A stretch of 64,000 nt of DNA, taken from contig OZ035961.1 in assembly GCA_964034945.1 (NCBI GenBank), positions 4,632,001 to 4,696,000 of the forward strand. The letters are read 5' to 3'. The translations under genes were made by a program, and so were the position numbers. The DNA is from Chrysopilus asiliformis (taxonomy: Eukaryota > Arthropoda > Insecta > Diptera > Rhagionidae). Numbering within the stretch: position 1 is the stretch's first letter; each line of letters opens with the position of its first letter. The notes below the pieces were generated by a model that saw only the letters and a program-made list of their open reading frames with translations, did no database searches and was not told the origin of the DNA. Positions 49,960 through 61,190 of this stretch are shown piece after piece.

Positions 49960-50519
49960 AATGTAAATACGAAAATCCAACGGAAAAAATTGAAAAGAAG
50001 AAGCAATTAGCAAAAGTTGCCGTTTTTTCTACAATTCATATCTAATTATTTTCAAACAATTGTCTTTAAGTGAAAGTATTTTCATTTGCGTTTTTTTGTT
50101 TGTTTTGTAATTAGCGAATGATCGATAAGGAAGAAAGAATCGCAAAAACACTTCCGTTTATCTTGATTTCTTTATTGTTAGCTCTGAAAGTGGGAATTTC
50201 CTCTAAAGAAAATAAATATTTAACCAGCGGTTAGCGAGCTTAAGATCTATTCGGGAAACCTTGAATAGTTCTAAGTAAGACATAATTGATTTTTTAGTAT
50301 GCTTTTCACTTATTTGTTAAAGATTTTATCTATACGGGATTAACGATCTTGCTTTTAGTCAATATTTGATATTTTGCCGCAAAATATGGCCTTAAAAATT
50401 CTAGTTTACCCTCTTGAGTGTTTTCCGGATGTTTGTTAAGAAAAAAATCGGTCAAGAGTGAATATACTCTGTGTCGTGGTTTTTGTAGATGATTTTGTTA
50501 TTTTCTAAGCTGCGCTAGT
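49960..50519. other. Spacer after the small gene
   Basis: AT-rich; nothing recognised beyond the alternative poly(A) signal near 50210. Confidence 0.45.
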
Positions 50520-50770
50520 TTTGAAACTAGATACAGGTTTTCGCTGACTTTTTGGAACAGCTAGCCTAGAATCCGATTGGATTTTGATGTATGGAATGAC
50601 TATATAAAATCATATTCTAAACACATTTCGTCTTTGTAAAGTTTTCGATAAGATGCTGGGTTTTCGAGAAAATAGAAAAAAGTATTCCATTTGTATGAGG
50701 GCGAGGGATAGGGTCGGGATAGATGTTATATTTTCTTTAGTATGTCCATTTGAATAAGTTTTATGTAATT
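50520..50770 (+). repeat. Interspersed repeat, CATATTCTAAACACATTT family
   Basis: CATATTCTAAACACATTTCG followed by AAAGTTTTCGATA and GTTTTCGAGAAAAT matches 60766-60840 and, more weakly, 59805-59890. This copy breaks off before the GACA run seen in the other two. Confidence 0.7.
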
Positions 50771-51663
50771 TACAGTTCACTGTAAATCTTATTTATAAAA
50801 ATTTTGTATGAATGTCAGGTAATGAATTCATTAATATTTTCGTAATATTGTTGCAGAGAAACAAAACACTGTAAAATGATTGAATAAAATAAAATAATTA
50901 ATTGCCTTAAGACACACGATCTTTAATTGTTAATTACGGAAACATTTTGCTTATATTTATAGTATAATTCATACATACACACATACATGAACAATTAAAA
51001 TTTTATACATGTAAGAAATTCACAAGGTAATTAAAAGGAGAAGTTATATAACTTGTTCCAGCCATACGTTTCAGTTAAGAGTAATCTGTTAAAGGCTAAT
51101 CGGCTTAAAGCGCTATGAATAATTAAATTAAGGCAGTCATCATTAAGGCGACATGGAATCTAATAAAACGAATTCCCTACAAATTTAGACTGAGTGGCAA
51201 TCACGTATGGAATGATAACCGAGCTACAACTTTAACTCCAAACTTAAAGATCTTCCATATCGCTTCATGCGACTATACAAACGTGTAGAAATCTAAAATC
51301 AACTATAAGATGTTGAGTAAGTTATATTAATCTAATGTAGTTCAGGTAGTCACGTTTTTTAGGTTTGAAAAGTAGGTATAGTAACAGCAACACTATGGAG
51401 AATTTTCCATCTTTAGGTTTCATATTATATCGTAATAATTTCTTAACTAAAGTCGATTAAAGTGCTCAACATGGCATAACGTTAATCATAGTCGAACATC
51501 TCGTTACAAGAAGTTAATAAGGAAACTATCTACTTCACAGCGATACTACTATATTTATAATTGGTGAAAATTTTTACACCTAAGCTATAATTTGTTGTTA
51601 ACGACTTAAAGGAAAATGTCTAAAAGTTGACCTTAAAATTTTTTAATGGAAAATGCATTCCAA
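50771..51663. other. AT-rich spacer, no gene seen
   Basis: Nothing recognised. Confidence 0.45.
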
Positions 51664-52078
51664 CTAGCTTGCATACTAGCTTGCATACCCGTCGTTGTCG
51701 GGTTAAAGTTTTTTTGCACCAAAAAACCAAGAAATCACTTAAAAACTTTTGAAGAAAAATTGTTTTGCTATCAGGATTTCCCGTCTCGAATTTTGAATTT
51801 TTAAACTGAAGAATTTTGAATTTCTAACACCAGATCCGTAACCAACGGCCCCGAAAACTCCTAATGCAAGTTCTTCTGAGGAAAAATGAGAAAAGGATAT
51901 TAGAGTTTTCCTTACAGGACCTTCTGCTCCGAATTTTGGGAAACCTTTCCGTAGCGAGCACTTATAAGGTATACGATGAATCTGTGTGCAAAATTTCATT
52001 TCATGCTAATCGGTTTAGTGGTTCGGAAGATACTGTGGCGAGTGAGTGGATGAGTTAGTGGTAGTTTTTATATATAGA
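51664..52078 (-). mobile_element. Helitron carrying one unit of the 120-base repeat
   Basis: On the minus strand it starts TCTATATATAAAAAC at 52078. It ends in the hairpin CCCGACAACGACGGG, then TATGCAAG, then CTAG at 51679-51676, followed by T. A further 12 bases TATGCAAGCTAG repeat the terminus exactly, ending at 51664, again followed by T. The interior contains GGTCCTGTAAGGA, GTTTTCGGGGCCG and TTCAAAATTCG, corresponding to one unit of the array at 1-425. The 86-codon frame 51739-51999 is a shadow. No Rep/helicase is present. Confidence 0.88.
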
Positions 52079-52400
52079 CTAGCTTGCATACCCGTCTTTA
52101 CCGGGTTAAGTTTTTCCAATTTTTTTTTTGATGGTCTATGTTGGAGCTAAACTTTAGGCCAATCGGCTCGGTAGTTTCCCCGCGAAAGGGTAACATAGAG
52201 AAAGAGCTAAGTTTCGAGATCACTTTACCCCCTCCCCTTACTCCCCCACCTCTCGCGCTACTTTTCCGTATGCCTATGTTGGAACCAGAACTACCACAGA
52301 CACTCATGCCAAATTTCAAGTCAATTGGCTCAGCCGTGTTTGAGTGAAAGAGGAACAGACAGACAGACAGACACCAACTCATTTTTATATATTAGTATGA
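52079..52400 (-). mobile_element. Helitron directly joined to the previous one
   Basis: On the minus strand it starts TCATACTAATATATAAA at 52400 after an A. It ends in a CCCGGTAAAGACGGG hairpin, TATGCAAG and CTAG at 52082-52079. The next base is the first T of the Helitron at 51664-52078, so the two are head to tail without any base between them. It is a shorter version of 1000-1457, sharing the GACAGACAGACAGACA run, the polypurine block and GGCCAATCGGCTCGGTAG (seen on the plus strand), but lacking the middle section. It has no coding capacity. Confidence 0.92.
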
Positions 52401-53285
52401 TTGAAATTCAAAATATTATTTCAAGTTTCGGAAATTTTTTTTTGAAAATTATATTTTTTCAAATATTTTAAGAACCGCTGGAAACACGCGAAACCCTTTA
52501 AAGTGAAAAAGGTAGGAAGTTTTATTTCCGCTAGGGACAGTAGGGTGGCAGCACTGGCACGTCATGACGTAGATTTTGTATAAGAAAGTCATGTGCTGTT
52601 CCCATCAGATATTGAAAAAAACTAGCCTTTGTGTAAATAATACTTAATTCACTAACTTTTATATTAGAAAAACAATCATTACTAAAATAACAGAAACAAA
52701 TCTGGTAAATTGAAATAAATCTTATAACTTCCATCAATGACTTATGATTATCGTCACATCTTTAACTAAAATTAAGAAGCGAGAAAATGACGCACGATTT
52801 TTCTTTACGTTTCACATCACTTTCATGGTGCAAAAAAATACCAACTTCCGATGATTACTTTCCTTGAAAAAGTTCAGATTACAAGATTTATTATGGTAGC
52901 TTTTTGCTCTGCCGAATGCCATCCTGTACACAAAAAAAAAAGTTTTTCACCACAAAACTCGCACAAAAAGTATGAAAAACGGAGAGTCAAAAGGGCAACT
53001 AACAAACATCGCTAACAACCCCCTGGTCGAAAGTCATATAAGTTCAACGGCCTAGTGTACATCAAACAGAAAAACAGTGAGATATCCCTTTAGGTATTAC
53101 CACCGATATCTTTCATATTCCCATTCCATACATATTCCTGATATACAGACAGATCCTAGCAAAACAAGCCAATTGTACATGGAATCAGCAAAAGAAAACT
53201 ACAATAATAATCGCTAAGCTACGCCATTCCCGGCAGATTGCCAACATTGAGCATGAAGTTCTGATAAACATGCATTAAGTCAGAA
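52401..53285. other. AT-rich spacer, no gene seen
   Basis: Nothing recognised; the minus ORF 52531-52737 is featureless. Confidence 0.45.
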
Positions 53286-53490
53286 TTTTTTTTTTTTGCC
53301 CTTGCCGATTGGCCTTAGGAGTTACAGCAGCAAATGTTCAAAGGATTTGATCCTCTGATGGCTCCGTCTTGAGGCGGCGACGTCCTTTGCGTCCATTTGC
53401 GATTCTCAATGACGAAATGAAACTTTACTAAGCCTCAACCAACGTCTCGATTTTGTTGTCCGACATTATTTCGCCAGCGGAGTAAAATCG
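53286..53490 (-). pseudogene. Possible decayed retrocopy with A-tail (weak)
   Basis: On the minus strand a 12-base poly-A (plus T run 53286-53297) follows a balanced-composition segment with short coding-like pieces. ATG begins a 12-residue MSDNKIETLVEA before a stop, and further on another frame reads NGRKGRRRLKTEPSEDQIL. The broken frames plus a 3' A-run fit a fragment of a processed pseudogene. I do not recognise the parent, saw no AATAAA before the A-run and could not define a target duplication. Confidence 0.22.
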
Positions 53491-53628
53491 ATTTTTCCTG
53501 GCACTATAAAGCCTTACTATAAAGCCTGAATGGTGGCACAGTCGTTGTATGTATAGGTGGAGAAATTTTATCATCTTTTCGCATGTATCCTTAGAGATAT
53601 GGATTTAGATAGATATTCAGCCGTCCGT

Positions 53629-53652
53629 TCATCCATCCATCCATCCATCCAT
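53629..53652 (+). repeat. CATC microsatellite
   Basis: About six copies of the CATC unit in tandem. Confidence 0.9.
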
Positions 53653-54498
53653 TGAACCGCCCACCTCAACATTACTGTGTGCACAGTTGGAGCTCAGCTG
53701 AAACTAGCCAAAGTCACTTCCCCTCCCCATTCCCCCACGCCCTTCACCGAGAATACCGTATTATACATGTCCATTGGGCAGCATCAATGAGTATTTTTCG
53801 AAAACCCTAGGATCCTAAACCGGTTGTTATCTCGTGCCACCTAAACACCTTCCGAAAGTCTACTCCCTCTGATATTATTATTCCCTTCTGTATTTATAAT
53901 CTTTTGTAATTTTTTTTCACTTCGTATGGGAAAAGTTTTCTTTCTTCTTTCCATGTTTTATCCTTGAGGCGATGAAGGAATATTTGGAAATGGATCAAAA
54001 GGAAGCAAGCGGGATCCGGGAGGGGTACAATTGGTGAAGTTTTAACTGAGAATAGAATAGCACAGAGAACTCTATCAACTCGTGATCCTTGTTCGAAGTG
54101 GAAAAGTTTTATAATCTTGGTGGAACTTTCCCAAGGACTTCAACTTCACGTACTCAAAGGAGCCCATAACGTACTCATAGCAAGGCAGCACTGACGCGTG
54201 TTTCAACTTTATATGGAAGGATATTTTCTATATTATGTAGCAGAAACCAATAGCAATAACAAGGATAGTGGATTTCGCTAACAGTTAATCAAAGTTGAAG
54301 GGTTAATTGAAAATTGCCATAGAGATCTGAGTTGAATCCGACATTAGTTACTCAAGTGATGTCCTTGTTCCTTATTTCGTAGCGTAAATGATTTGCCGTC
54401 CGGCTAGATTAATACCACATAAATATATTTCCAAATTGATTTCGATGTTAATGTGTTAAGCGTTTCAGGGTTAAATCAATCAATTTTGGTCTACTTAC
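53653..54498. other. Probable intron sequence of the minus-strand gene
   Basis: Lies just downstream (minus strand) of the donor at 54498-54497. No following exon could be identified from the sequence, so the 3' part of the gene is either among short exons that I missed or outside the window. Confidence 0.4.
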
Positions 54499-54626
54499 CG
54501 GCAATGCCACGATTCTGTTTGGTCCTTCGTCCTGATGACGGACTGAGAAGACTCTCCCGTCTGCTAACACCCGATGATCCGCTAAAACTACCATAATTAA
54601 TGCTCAGTTGTATTGTTGGGTATTGC

Positions 54627-54673
<47 letters not shown>

Positions 54674-54794
54674 TTGTTTGAAACCTAAATCCCTTGGGAC
54701 GTCAAGAGATGGACGGGGTGAATCACTCCAAACGGCCTCCACCATAGAATCAATGCTCGAAGATCTGGGAATTCGACTATTCACGTGATCTCGT
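54499..54794 (-). CDS. Exon of a minus-strand gene, polyglutamine and phosphomotif-rich
   Basis: On the minus strand the acceptor TTCTTTTTGCAG precedes 54794 and the donor GTAAGTAG follows 54499, a perfect consensus. The exon is 296 bases: it completes a split Arg codon from 61418, has 98 whole codons, and leaves one base (phase 1). It encodes RRDHVNSRIPRSSSIDSMVE, then AVWSDSPRPSLDVPRDLGFK, a 16-glutamine run of mixed CAG/CAA codons, YPTIQLSINYGSFSGSSGVS, and RRESLLSPSSGRRTKQNRGI. Serine clusters after basic residues (RIPRSSS, RRES) look like kinase sites. The segment is low in hydrophobic residues and probably disordered. I do not recognise the family; a cytoplasmic linker of a signalling or channel protein is a guess. 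The ORF to 54832 upstream is intron. Confidence 0.88.
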
Positions 54795-57700
54795 CTGCAA
54801 AAAGAACGATAAGGCAAACAAATTAGAAACATTGATTTCCAAATGAATTTTTAATCCACATTAATTCGAAATATGCAAACAATTTTGCTATCAAAAGGAG
54901 ATTTTCAAAAATTGAGATAAAAATAAAATTCTAAAAGGTACAAATACAAATGAATGATGAATGGACTCCAACCCGAGGCCATAAAATCCTGCTAAAGAAA
55001 AACAAGAAAATCTAATTTGGGAATTTCTGGTAGGTATGTTAAACGCAGAGCCAGTTTTGAAATACGATTCCATGCTATTATTTATAAGTAGAGATTTATT
55101 TTCATCACTTTTTAGATTTAATTTTACTTCAATTATTATGAGCCACTTTCCCTACCCCTTTGTAAGGCAAAGGGACAGGAGAGAGAAAGCCTGTGGCAGA
55201 ACTTTAGCGGCATGTCTTAGCCAGCTAAGCTCAGGGGAAATGGGTGTGGGTTTTTGCTAAAGTCCACCACAAAATAGAAATCGACATGCCTTCGTCGCGA
55301 GTATGATCTTTACCCTTCGCTAGGTCATCGAATCAAGGGGGGGAGGAATGGTCTTTCTCACTGTAACATAATAGCAGATCAACAAATAAATAAGGTAAGA
55401 TTCGACACGGGAGAAACCATCATACGGTTAGGTGGCCAAGGAAATATAATTGTTCCAATTTAACAGCAATAAAACAAATTTCCCTATATTGCAACAACCA
55501 TGAATTTAATACCAAAAAAAAATTTATGACGATAAAACAATCAAGTTTAATTATTTTAAGTAATTTGATAGATTTAAATTGAACAAAAGAATAAACCTTT
55601 CATAAGCAAAAATCAACGATTTATGTAAAAATCAGTCAAAAACACTTCGCGATAATTTAATTTATAGTAAAATTTTAATTAAACTCACCAGGAAAGAATT
55701 GTACCTTGTATTTCCTTTTTGATCCGACCATGTGCGCACACTTCAGGATTCCTATTTTTTTGCTAAAATAAAACTTAAATTACGTAAATTAGCACAAAGT
55801 GTTTGATGATCACTACCAAAAAAATTTAATTTAAACTTGACAAACCAAACAAAATATTTTACTCTACTATTCAAAAAACAAAGTTTAACTTTATCCCCCT
55901 TTATTTTTAATTAACCCCTTCTCCGATCCGTGGTCAGCGTGACGACAATTGATGCGGATTCCCGAAAGTGATGGAATTAAGCGCCACAATTTCTCCTTTA
56001 ATCTGCGACTGGATTCGGGATCAATGCACAAATTTTTCTTCCTTCACTGGCTGGAACAATTTTCTTTTCTCACCATTGATACAAAAGACCAAAAGAAAAA
56101 CTAAGTGGTCTCAAAGAAAATGTGTGAGACCTGTAAATTTGTTTAGATTAATTACTTCACTTTTTCTTTTTGAAAGAATCACTGCTTACCACTTAGTTAA
56201 TAAAAAAAATAGCCAAAAAAAAAACTTTAAATTCTTTTAAATTCTCAGAAAAAGCAATTTTAATTTATCTTTGCCTCGTTTATTTCCTTTAGTTTTTTTT
56301 TCATGTGATTTTCTGAATTTTATTATGTTCGTTTCATTTTAAATTTTCTTTAAACTTTTGCTCAAATTTTATGTTTTATTTTAAGTTTTAAACGAAAAAC
56401 CACATTTTATATAAAAAACTTTTAAATTTGAATAGGAGCAAAACAAATTTTGCGAACTCCTCGAGGCTTAAAAAGGAACTCCTTACTGAGCTTGGCTTCG
56501 AAAAAAATCCAATCCAAAAATTGGATTTTTTTTTTTTTTTTTAAATTTGCTGTTTTTGTTGTTTGGTGAATTTGGGCTGAGCGAGTAACTGCTTCTTCGT
56601 TTCGGACTTTGGATTTGTGCATTGATCCTGAAAAATTATTTGGCGAAAACAAAAGTTAAACGTTCCCTTTTTTTAAAAAAAAAAGATCATTTGACAAAGC
56701 GTTTGTTTGTTCATTTCTCTTTGCGCCGTCCGCGAATCGGAGGCGGCCCTTTTTCAAAAAAAAAATTTTGTTGCAAATTCGGCAGCTGTGCATTTTATTG
56801 CTGATTTGCAGAAAACCTTGTTTCTATGGGAATAAGAAAAAATTTGCTTTTCACCCTGGCAACCGTATCACAATTTATATGGAAAAGTTTAGTTAAATTG
56901 AATAAACATACTTCGTGTTTCTCCGTATTAGTTCTCCGTATCCGTAATTCACTATAAACCTTGAAAGCACGTTTATAGCACGTAATATGTGTTTAGAAAT
57001 CAATCTTGTTTTTCCGTAAAATTTCTCATATTTGAACATTTGCAAAATTTGCAACCAAAAACAACTGAGATATTTTCAAATATGAGAAATTTTCATATTC
57101 TGTATGTAATAGATTTGTATTAAATATGTACTAGATTTCACTTGGTAAATCACAATACCGAATTCTCCAAAGGTGAAGTGGAAATGAATAGGAGAGAAAT
57201 CTCACGCGTGAATTTTTCCACCCCGTTTCAGATTGAAATTACAATACTTCAGATTCTGGTATTTCAGATTCTGATAGACAACAAAGGAATGGAATGCATA
57301 TTCAAAATACTAAAAGGCTAAATTTTAAAGAGTATAGATTCGTCCTCTTCCAAACATAATAAGTTGTTTCCGTCAACTCACCCACATATCTCCTAAGTGT
57401 CTTATCAGAGTTTGCCAACCAATGAGTGGAACAGTCCGATTGGACTTTTAGATAAAAATGACTGTGTTTACATTGGGATTCACTTTGAGGCGGCACGTCA
57501 TTCCTCATTTCTCTGTCGTGTGCACACGTTTCGCTTCATCTGGATTCACTAAACCGGTTTCATCAACAAAACTAAAGGCACAGGTTTCAACGACCAGACT
57601 CAAAAACCGGTTTGCGACCGATAATTTTAAGTGAATCTAAACTTCGTTCGCTCTTTTTGGTTTCCCTCCCCACTGCGTCCCTCACCCTCATTTGACCGGA

Positions 57701-58386
57701 TCGAAAGACTCAAAGTGAACCCCAATGTAAACACACTCAATCAATGTAGTTCCTGTGTAAGTATATTCATTCAAAACAAAAGCTTTGTTTTTCTCTACAG
57801 TCCTTATTAAATCTTCTTCCGACGACTGAGAATTTATGGCCCTTTTTTGGAAAACTGAAAATTTGGAACCCTTCAGAATCCTTTTTTACTGTGTTTGATT
57901 TGTCAATTGCAACACCGCTTATTTTGCAATTTTTTCGAAACCATGCCCGATTACAAAAATACCATCGCGAAAAATCACTTTTTATCAGAATTTTTTGAAA
58001 TATACAGAAATCTTTTAAAATATACAGAAATATCAATACTAAAAAATCTCCAATGCATATTTTCACCAGCAGCGTACGAGTAAACTTTAACAGCAGACTT
58101 GTAAAATGGAATAAATTATAATAAATTCATTGTTTACTTCATAATTCGGTTAACACAAGTTTAATGTTCAGCATGGATAAATCCTTGTAATTTTATCCAG
58201 TCAAAGTGGAAGAGTTTGCTCAAAAACAAATAAAACTTTTATATTACATCATGCAAAAGTCAACTTCCTGTACGAATTCCGTCAGAATACCTGATCCATA
58301 AGTAAATTTGTCAGAAATTCAAATCCTTTCATGAGTTGAAATTATCCTGGGCTTATCAACATCTTTACATACTTCATGCTCACCTA

Positions 58387-58548
58387 CGGCGAATGTTGAA
58401 CACTGATGAGATACGACGAATTTTTAACAAAAAGGGACATGGAGATGGAGATCAAAACCAATGGCAAATTAATGTATTTATGTCACGAGCGATGTATTAA
58501 CTTACGTGACACGGCCTCTCAACACTCATCAGTGTTCAACATACGTCG
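58387..58548. repeat. Inverted-repeat element with GTTGAACACTGATGAG arms
   Basis: CGGCGAATGTTGAACACTGA (58387 on) with TGAG is mirrored by CTCATCAGTGTTCAACATACGTCG at 58525-58548, 24 bases with two differences. The inner part also has an ACGACG word. There is no clear target duplication. It is a small MITE or fold-back in the large intron. Confidence 0.65.
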
Positions 58549-58991
58549 ATGTAATATAAAACTCAACAACATCAACATGACATGGTCTAGCATTAAACAA
58601 ATCACCACCACCAACTAACCATCGTTTTTCTAGAAGTTGGCTTCGGCGCCCACAGATAAAAGAAACTTTCCACCCAATATACAACACCAAATAAACTCCA
58701 AACAAGGGCTAGCATAAGTATCTGTCGAGTGTCTTTTTAATATTAATTCTGGCAGGAATAAGGATATGGCTTGATATCTTAACACCCTCAATGCTGTTCC
58801 TACATACCGGTGTGTATACAAAATTGTAAATTCGATTATGTTTTTTAGTTCACATATGAGTTAAGTGTAAGGGACAAGTGGAGTAGGATTGGGTGGTACA
58901 TCTAGAAGAGGGTCAAATGTACGTGCAAAGTCGATTAATTATTGACATCTATATGTAAAAGTGAAAGGAGGTCGATTGGGACTCTCTAGGC

Positions 58992-60315
58992 CAGGGCCGG
59001 CCAACCCAAATCATTCCACGGGCCAATCTAATGATTCATTTTTTTTGGCGGGCCGCACATGAAAAAATAGAATAACCGCCATTTCTTAGTAAAATTTTCA
59101 AATAATATTTTATGTTGTTTTTTAACAGTCACTTGGTTTAAAAAAAAAATTAGAACAAAATGCAAAAAGTTGAGCATAACCCCACGACTCCATTGGGCTT
59201 TTAAAAATCATGATTTTTTCCCCTACTCCATATTTTGGCGAATAAAGAAATCACCGCGTGGGCATCTTCAGTCATGATTTTTCATATTTATTGTGTCTAC
59301 ATAGCGTGCTTAGAAATGTCACCCAGGAGGTAATCAGGGCAGCCAACTAGGAATCAGGGAATTTGAACTGAACAAATGTCAAAAAAAAATCCTACTTTTC
59401 AGCAGCCGAAAAAGTCATGACAGTACGGAGATTTAAATCATGATGCAACATTTTTTGAGTCTCCATTAGACTTTTTCGTGATTGGATTTAAATAAAATCT
59501 GGAAAAAAGTCTAGTGGAACCGTGGGGTAATGGAGGTGTGGGGTAAGAAAAAAATATTTGCTGAACAAATATATGTATAAATGGACTTATGTAAATGTAA
59601 ATGTATATATACGAGTAGTACTTATGTAAAATAAAACATAACAAAAGCTAAAACTGCCAATCTGGCAATTATTGAAACCCCCTATGGTGATTTAAGTGAA
59701 CGGCGAACAATTATATCAAAATTCCACTTTGAAGTCAAACTGTCGAAGAAGATCTTTTAAAATTTATTCCAATCGGATTTTGAGGTATGGGAGTTTTATG
59801 TAGAATCATATTCTAAATAACTTTTGTTCTTGTTCTTTTTAGATAAGAGGCACCGTTTTTGAGATATTCGCAAAAAACGTTTTCATTTGTTATGGGGGGT
59901 ACCCCCCTAATGGTCCGTTTTTGCCCATTAACGAACTTAGCCTCGCATTTTACGAAAAACGAATCTGCGTAAAATTTCAAGTTTGTAGCTCCGCGCCACA
60001 GACGGACAGACGGACGGACATGCAAAAATTAATTATTTTTATCATTCTAAACATATTGGTGTAATTCATTTTTGTGTGTGATGACGGGATCTTGGCGTTA
60101 CAAACGATAAGGCAAAGTTAATATACCCTTTGGTTTCACCATACGGGTATAAAAAATAAATTGTAAAATTGCATATAAACTTTATGAGCAGTTTTAGTAT
60201 TTTGTGTTTTATTAGTTACATATTTTTTTTTGTAAATTTCAAATCATTTGGCGGGCCGCATTTTCAATCGTCTCGGGCCGCATGCGGCCCGCGGGCCGCG
60301 GGTTGGCCACCGCTG
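58992..60315. mobile_element. hAT nonautonomous element with exact 8-base duplication
   Basis: The left end CAGGGCCGGCCAACCC and right end (reverse complement CAGCGGTGGCCAACCC) are inverted repeats. The exact duplication CTCTAGGC lies at 58984-58991 and 60316-60323. This is a complete hAT insertion. The central TA of the target matches the Buster-type preference (NNNTANNN). GGCGGGCCGCA follows near both ends. The 1324 bases have no transposase but include a GACA-type repeat at 59740-60140. It lies in an intron and needs splicing out only. Confidence 0.93.
59740..60140 (+). repeat. GACA-containing interspersed repeat within the hAT element
   Basis: ATCATATTCTAAATAAC, ATAAGAGGCACCGTTTTTGA, CAAGTTTGTAGCTCCGCG, then GACGGACAGACGGACGGACA and a tail ending CACCATACGGGTATAAAA. 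The order matches 60715-61190 up to the GACA run. It lies wholly inside the hAT element, either as inserted cargo or because both derive from the same family. Confidence 0.7.
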
Positions 60316-60438
60316 CTCTAGGCAAAGGTGACTGCACCGTCAACACTTGCTTTGCATTAGCAAAGATCCTTTTGCAAGCATCAGGTAAAATTTCATAAAG
60401 TCGAACAAAAGTCAAAGTTCGACTGCAAAAATACATAA

Positions 60439-60596
60439 CAGTCGAATCTGGATAAGTCGGGTCTCACCGAACCTTTCCACGGATCTGGCTTATAGAGGGT
60501 TGTCAGTTACCAAAAGTTCCCACTTCTGTTGAAAAATGCTCGGACAGAACAATCCATCCCAGTTATAGAGGTTTCACACTTATCCAAGTTCGACTG
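60439..60596. mobile_element. MITE with CAGTCGAA termini, pogo/Tigger-like
   Basis: The left end CAGTCGAATCTGGATAAGT and the right end (reverse complement CAGTCGAACTTGGATAAGT) agree at 17 of 19 positions. TA follows the right end (60597-60598); the left side shows AA. Such CAGTCGAACC-type ends are known from pogo-like MITEs. 158 bases, no coding capacity. Confidence 0.7.
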
Positions 60597-60714
60597 TACT
60601 GACATTCGTAAGACGTAAATATCGTGAAGTGCTGTTGAGTTGCCAAGCCTTAGCTATTAGCTAATCAATCCAATTTATAAGGATTCTAAATATCTTTGAT
60701 GTGACAGGTCAAAG

Positions 60715-61190
60715 CAGGGAAGATTGAAAAATTTCATACAGTTTAAGTTTTTCATAAAATAAAAATCCATATTCTAAACACATTTTGACCTTATAAAATT
60801 TTCGATACAGCGTACCGTTTTCGAAGAAATCGTAAAAAAAACTATTTCATTTAAAGGTGGGAGGGGTGAAGAAATTGTCCAGCCTGTTCCTTTTGTATGG
60901 GGGAGGGGAGGAGGAATGGCCCGATTTTGTCCGTTTAAGAACTTAACCAAGCCATTTACGAGAAAGGTTACTGTACAACATTTCGAGTCTCAAGCTAAAT
61001 CCTTTCGAAAATTATGGTGTTCACGGATAGACAGACAGACGGACATGCAAAAATCAAAATCTTTTGTCAGGTGTTTGCACCTTGGTGTAGATGATTTTTG
61101 TGTTCGACGATTGGTTCGATGTGTTACAAACGATAGAATAAATCTAATGTATTTTTACATGAATAAATGTAATGTATTCTCATAAAATGG
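60715..61190 (+). repeat. GACA-containing interspersed repeat
   Basis: TCCATATTCTAAACACATTT, AAATTTTCGATACAGCGTAC, GGGAGGGGAGGAGGAATGGC, then GATAGACAGACAGACGGACA at 61026 onward and a tail with GTGTTACAAACGATAGAATA. Compare GCGTTACAAACGATAAGGCA in the copy at 59740-60140, which shows homology on both sides of the GACA run. The 89-codon frame at 60916-61185 comes from this repeat. Confidence 0.72.

Noticed and set aside
49734..50045. 103-codon ORF overlapping the small gene
   Set aside because: It lies in another frame than the spliced ORF and extends beyond the likely poly(A) site at about 49960; it cannot be wholly excluded if the second AATAAA near 50210 is used.
54600..54788. Plus-strand ORF with a run of cysteines
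   Set aside because: Antisense shadow of the CAG/CAA glutamine run in the minus-strand exon.
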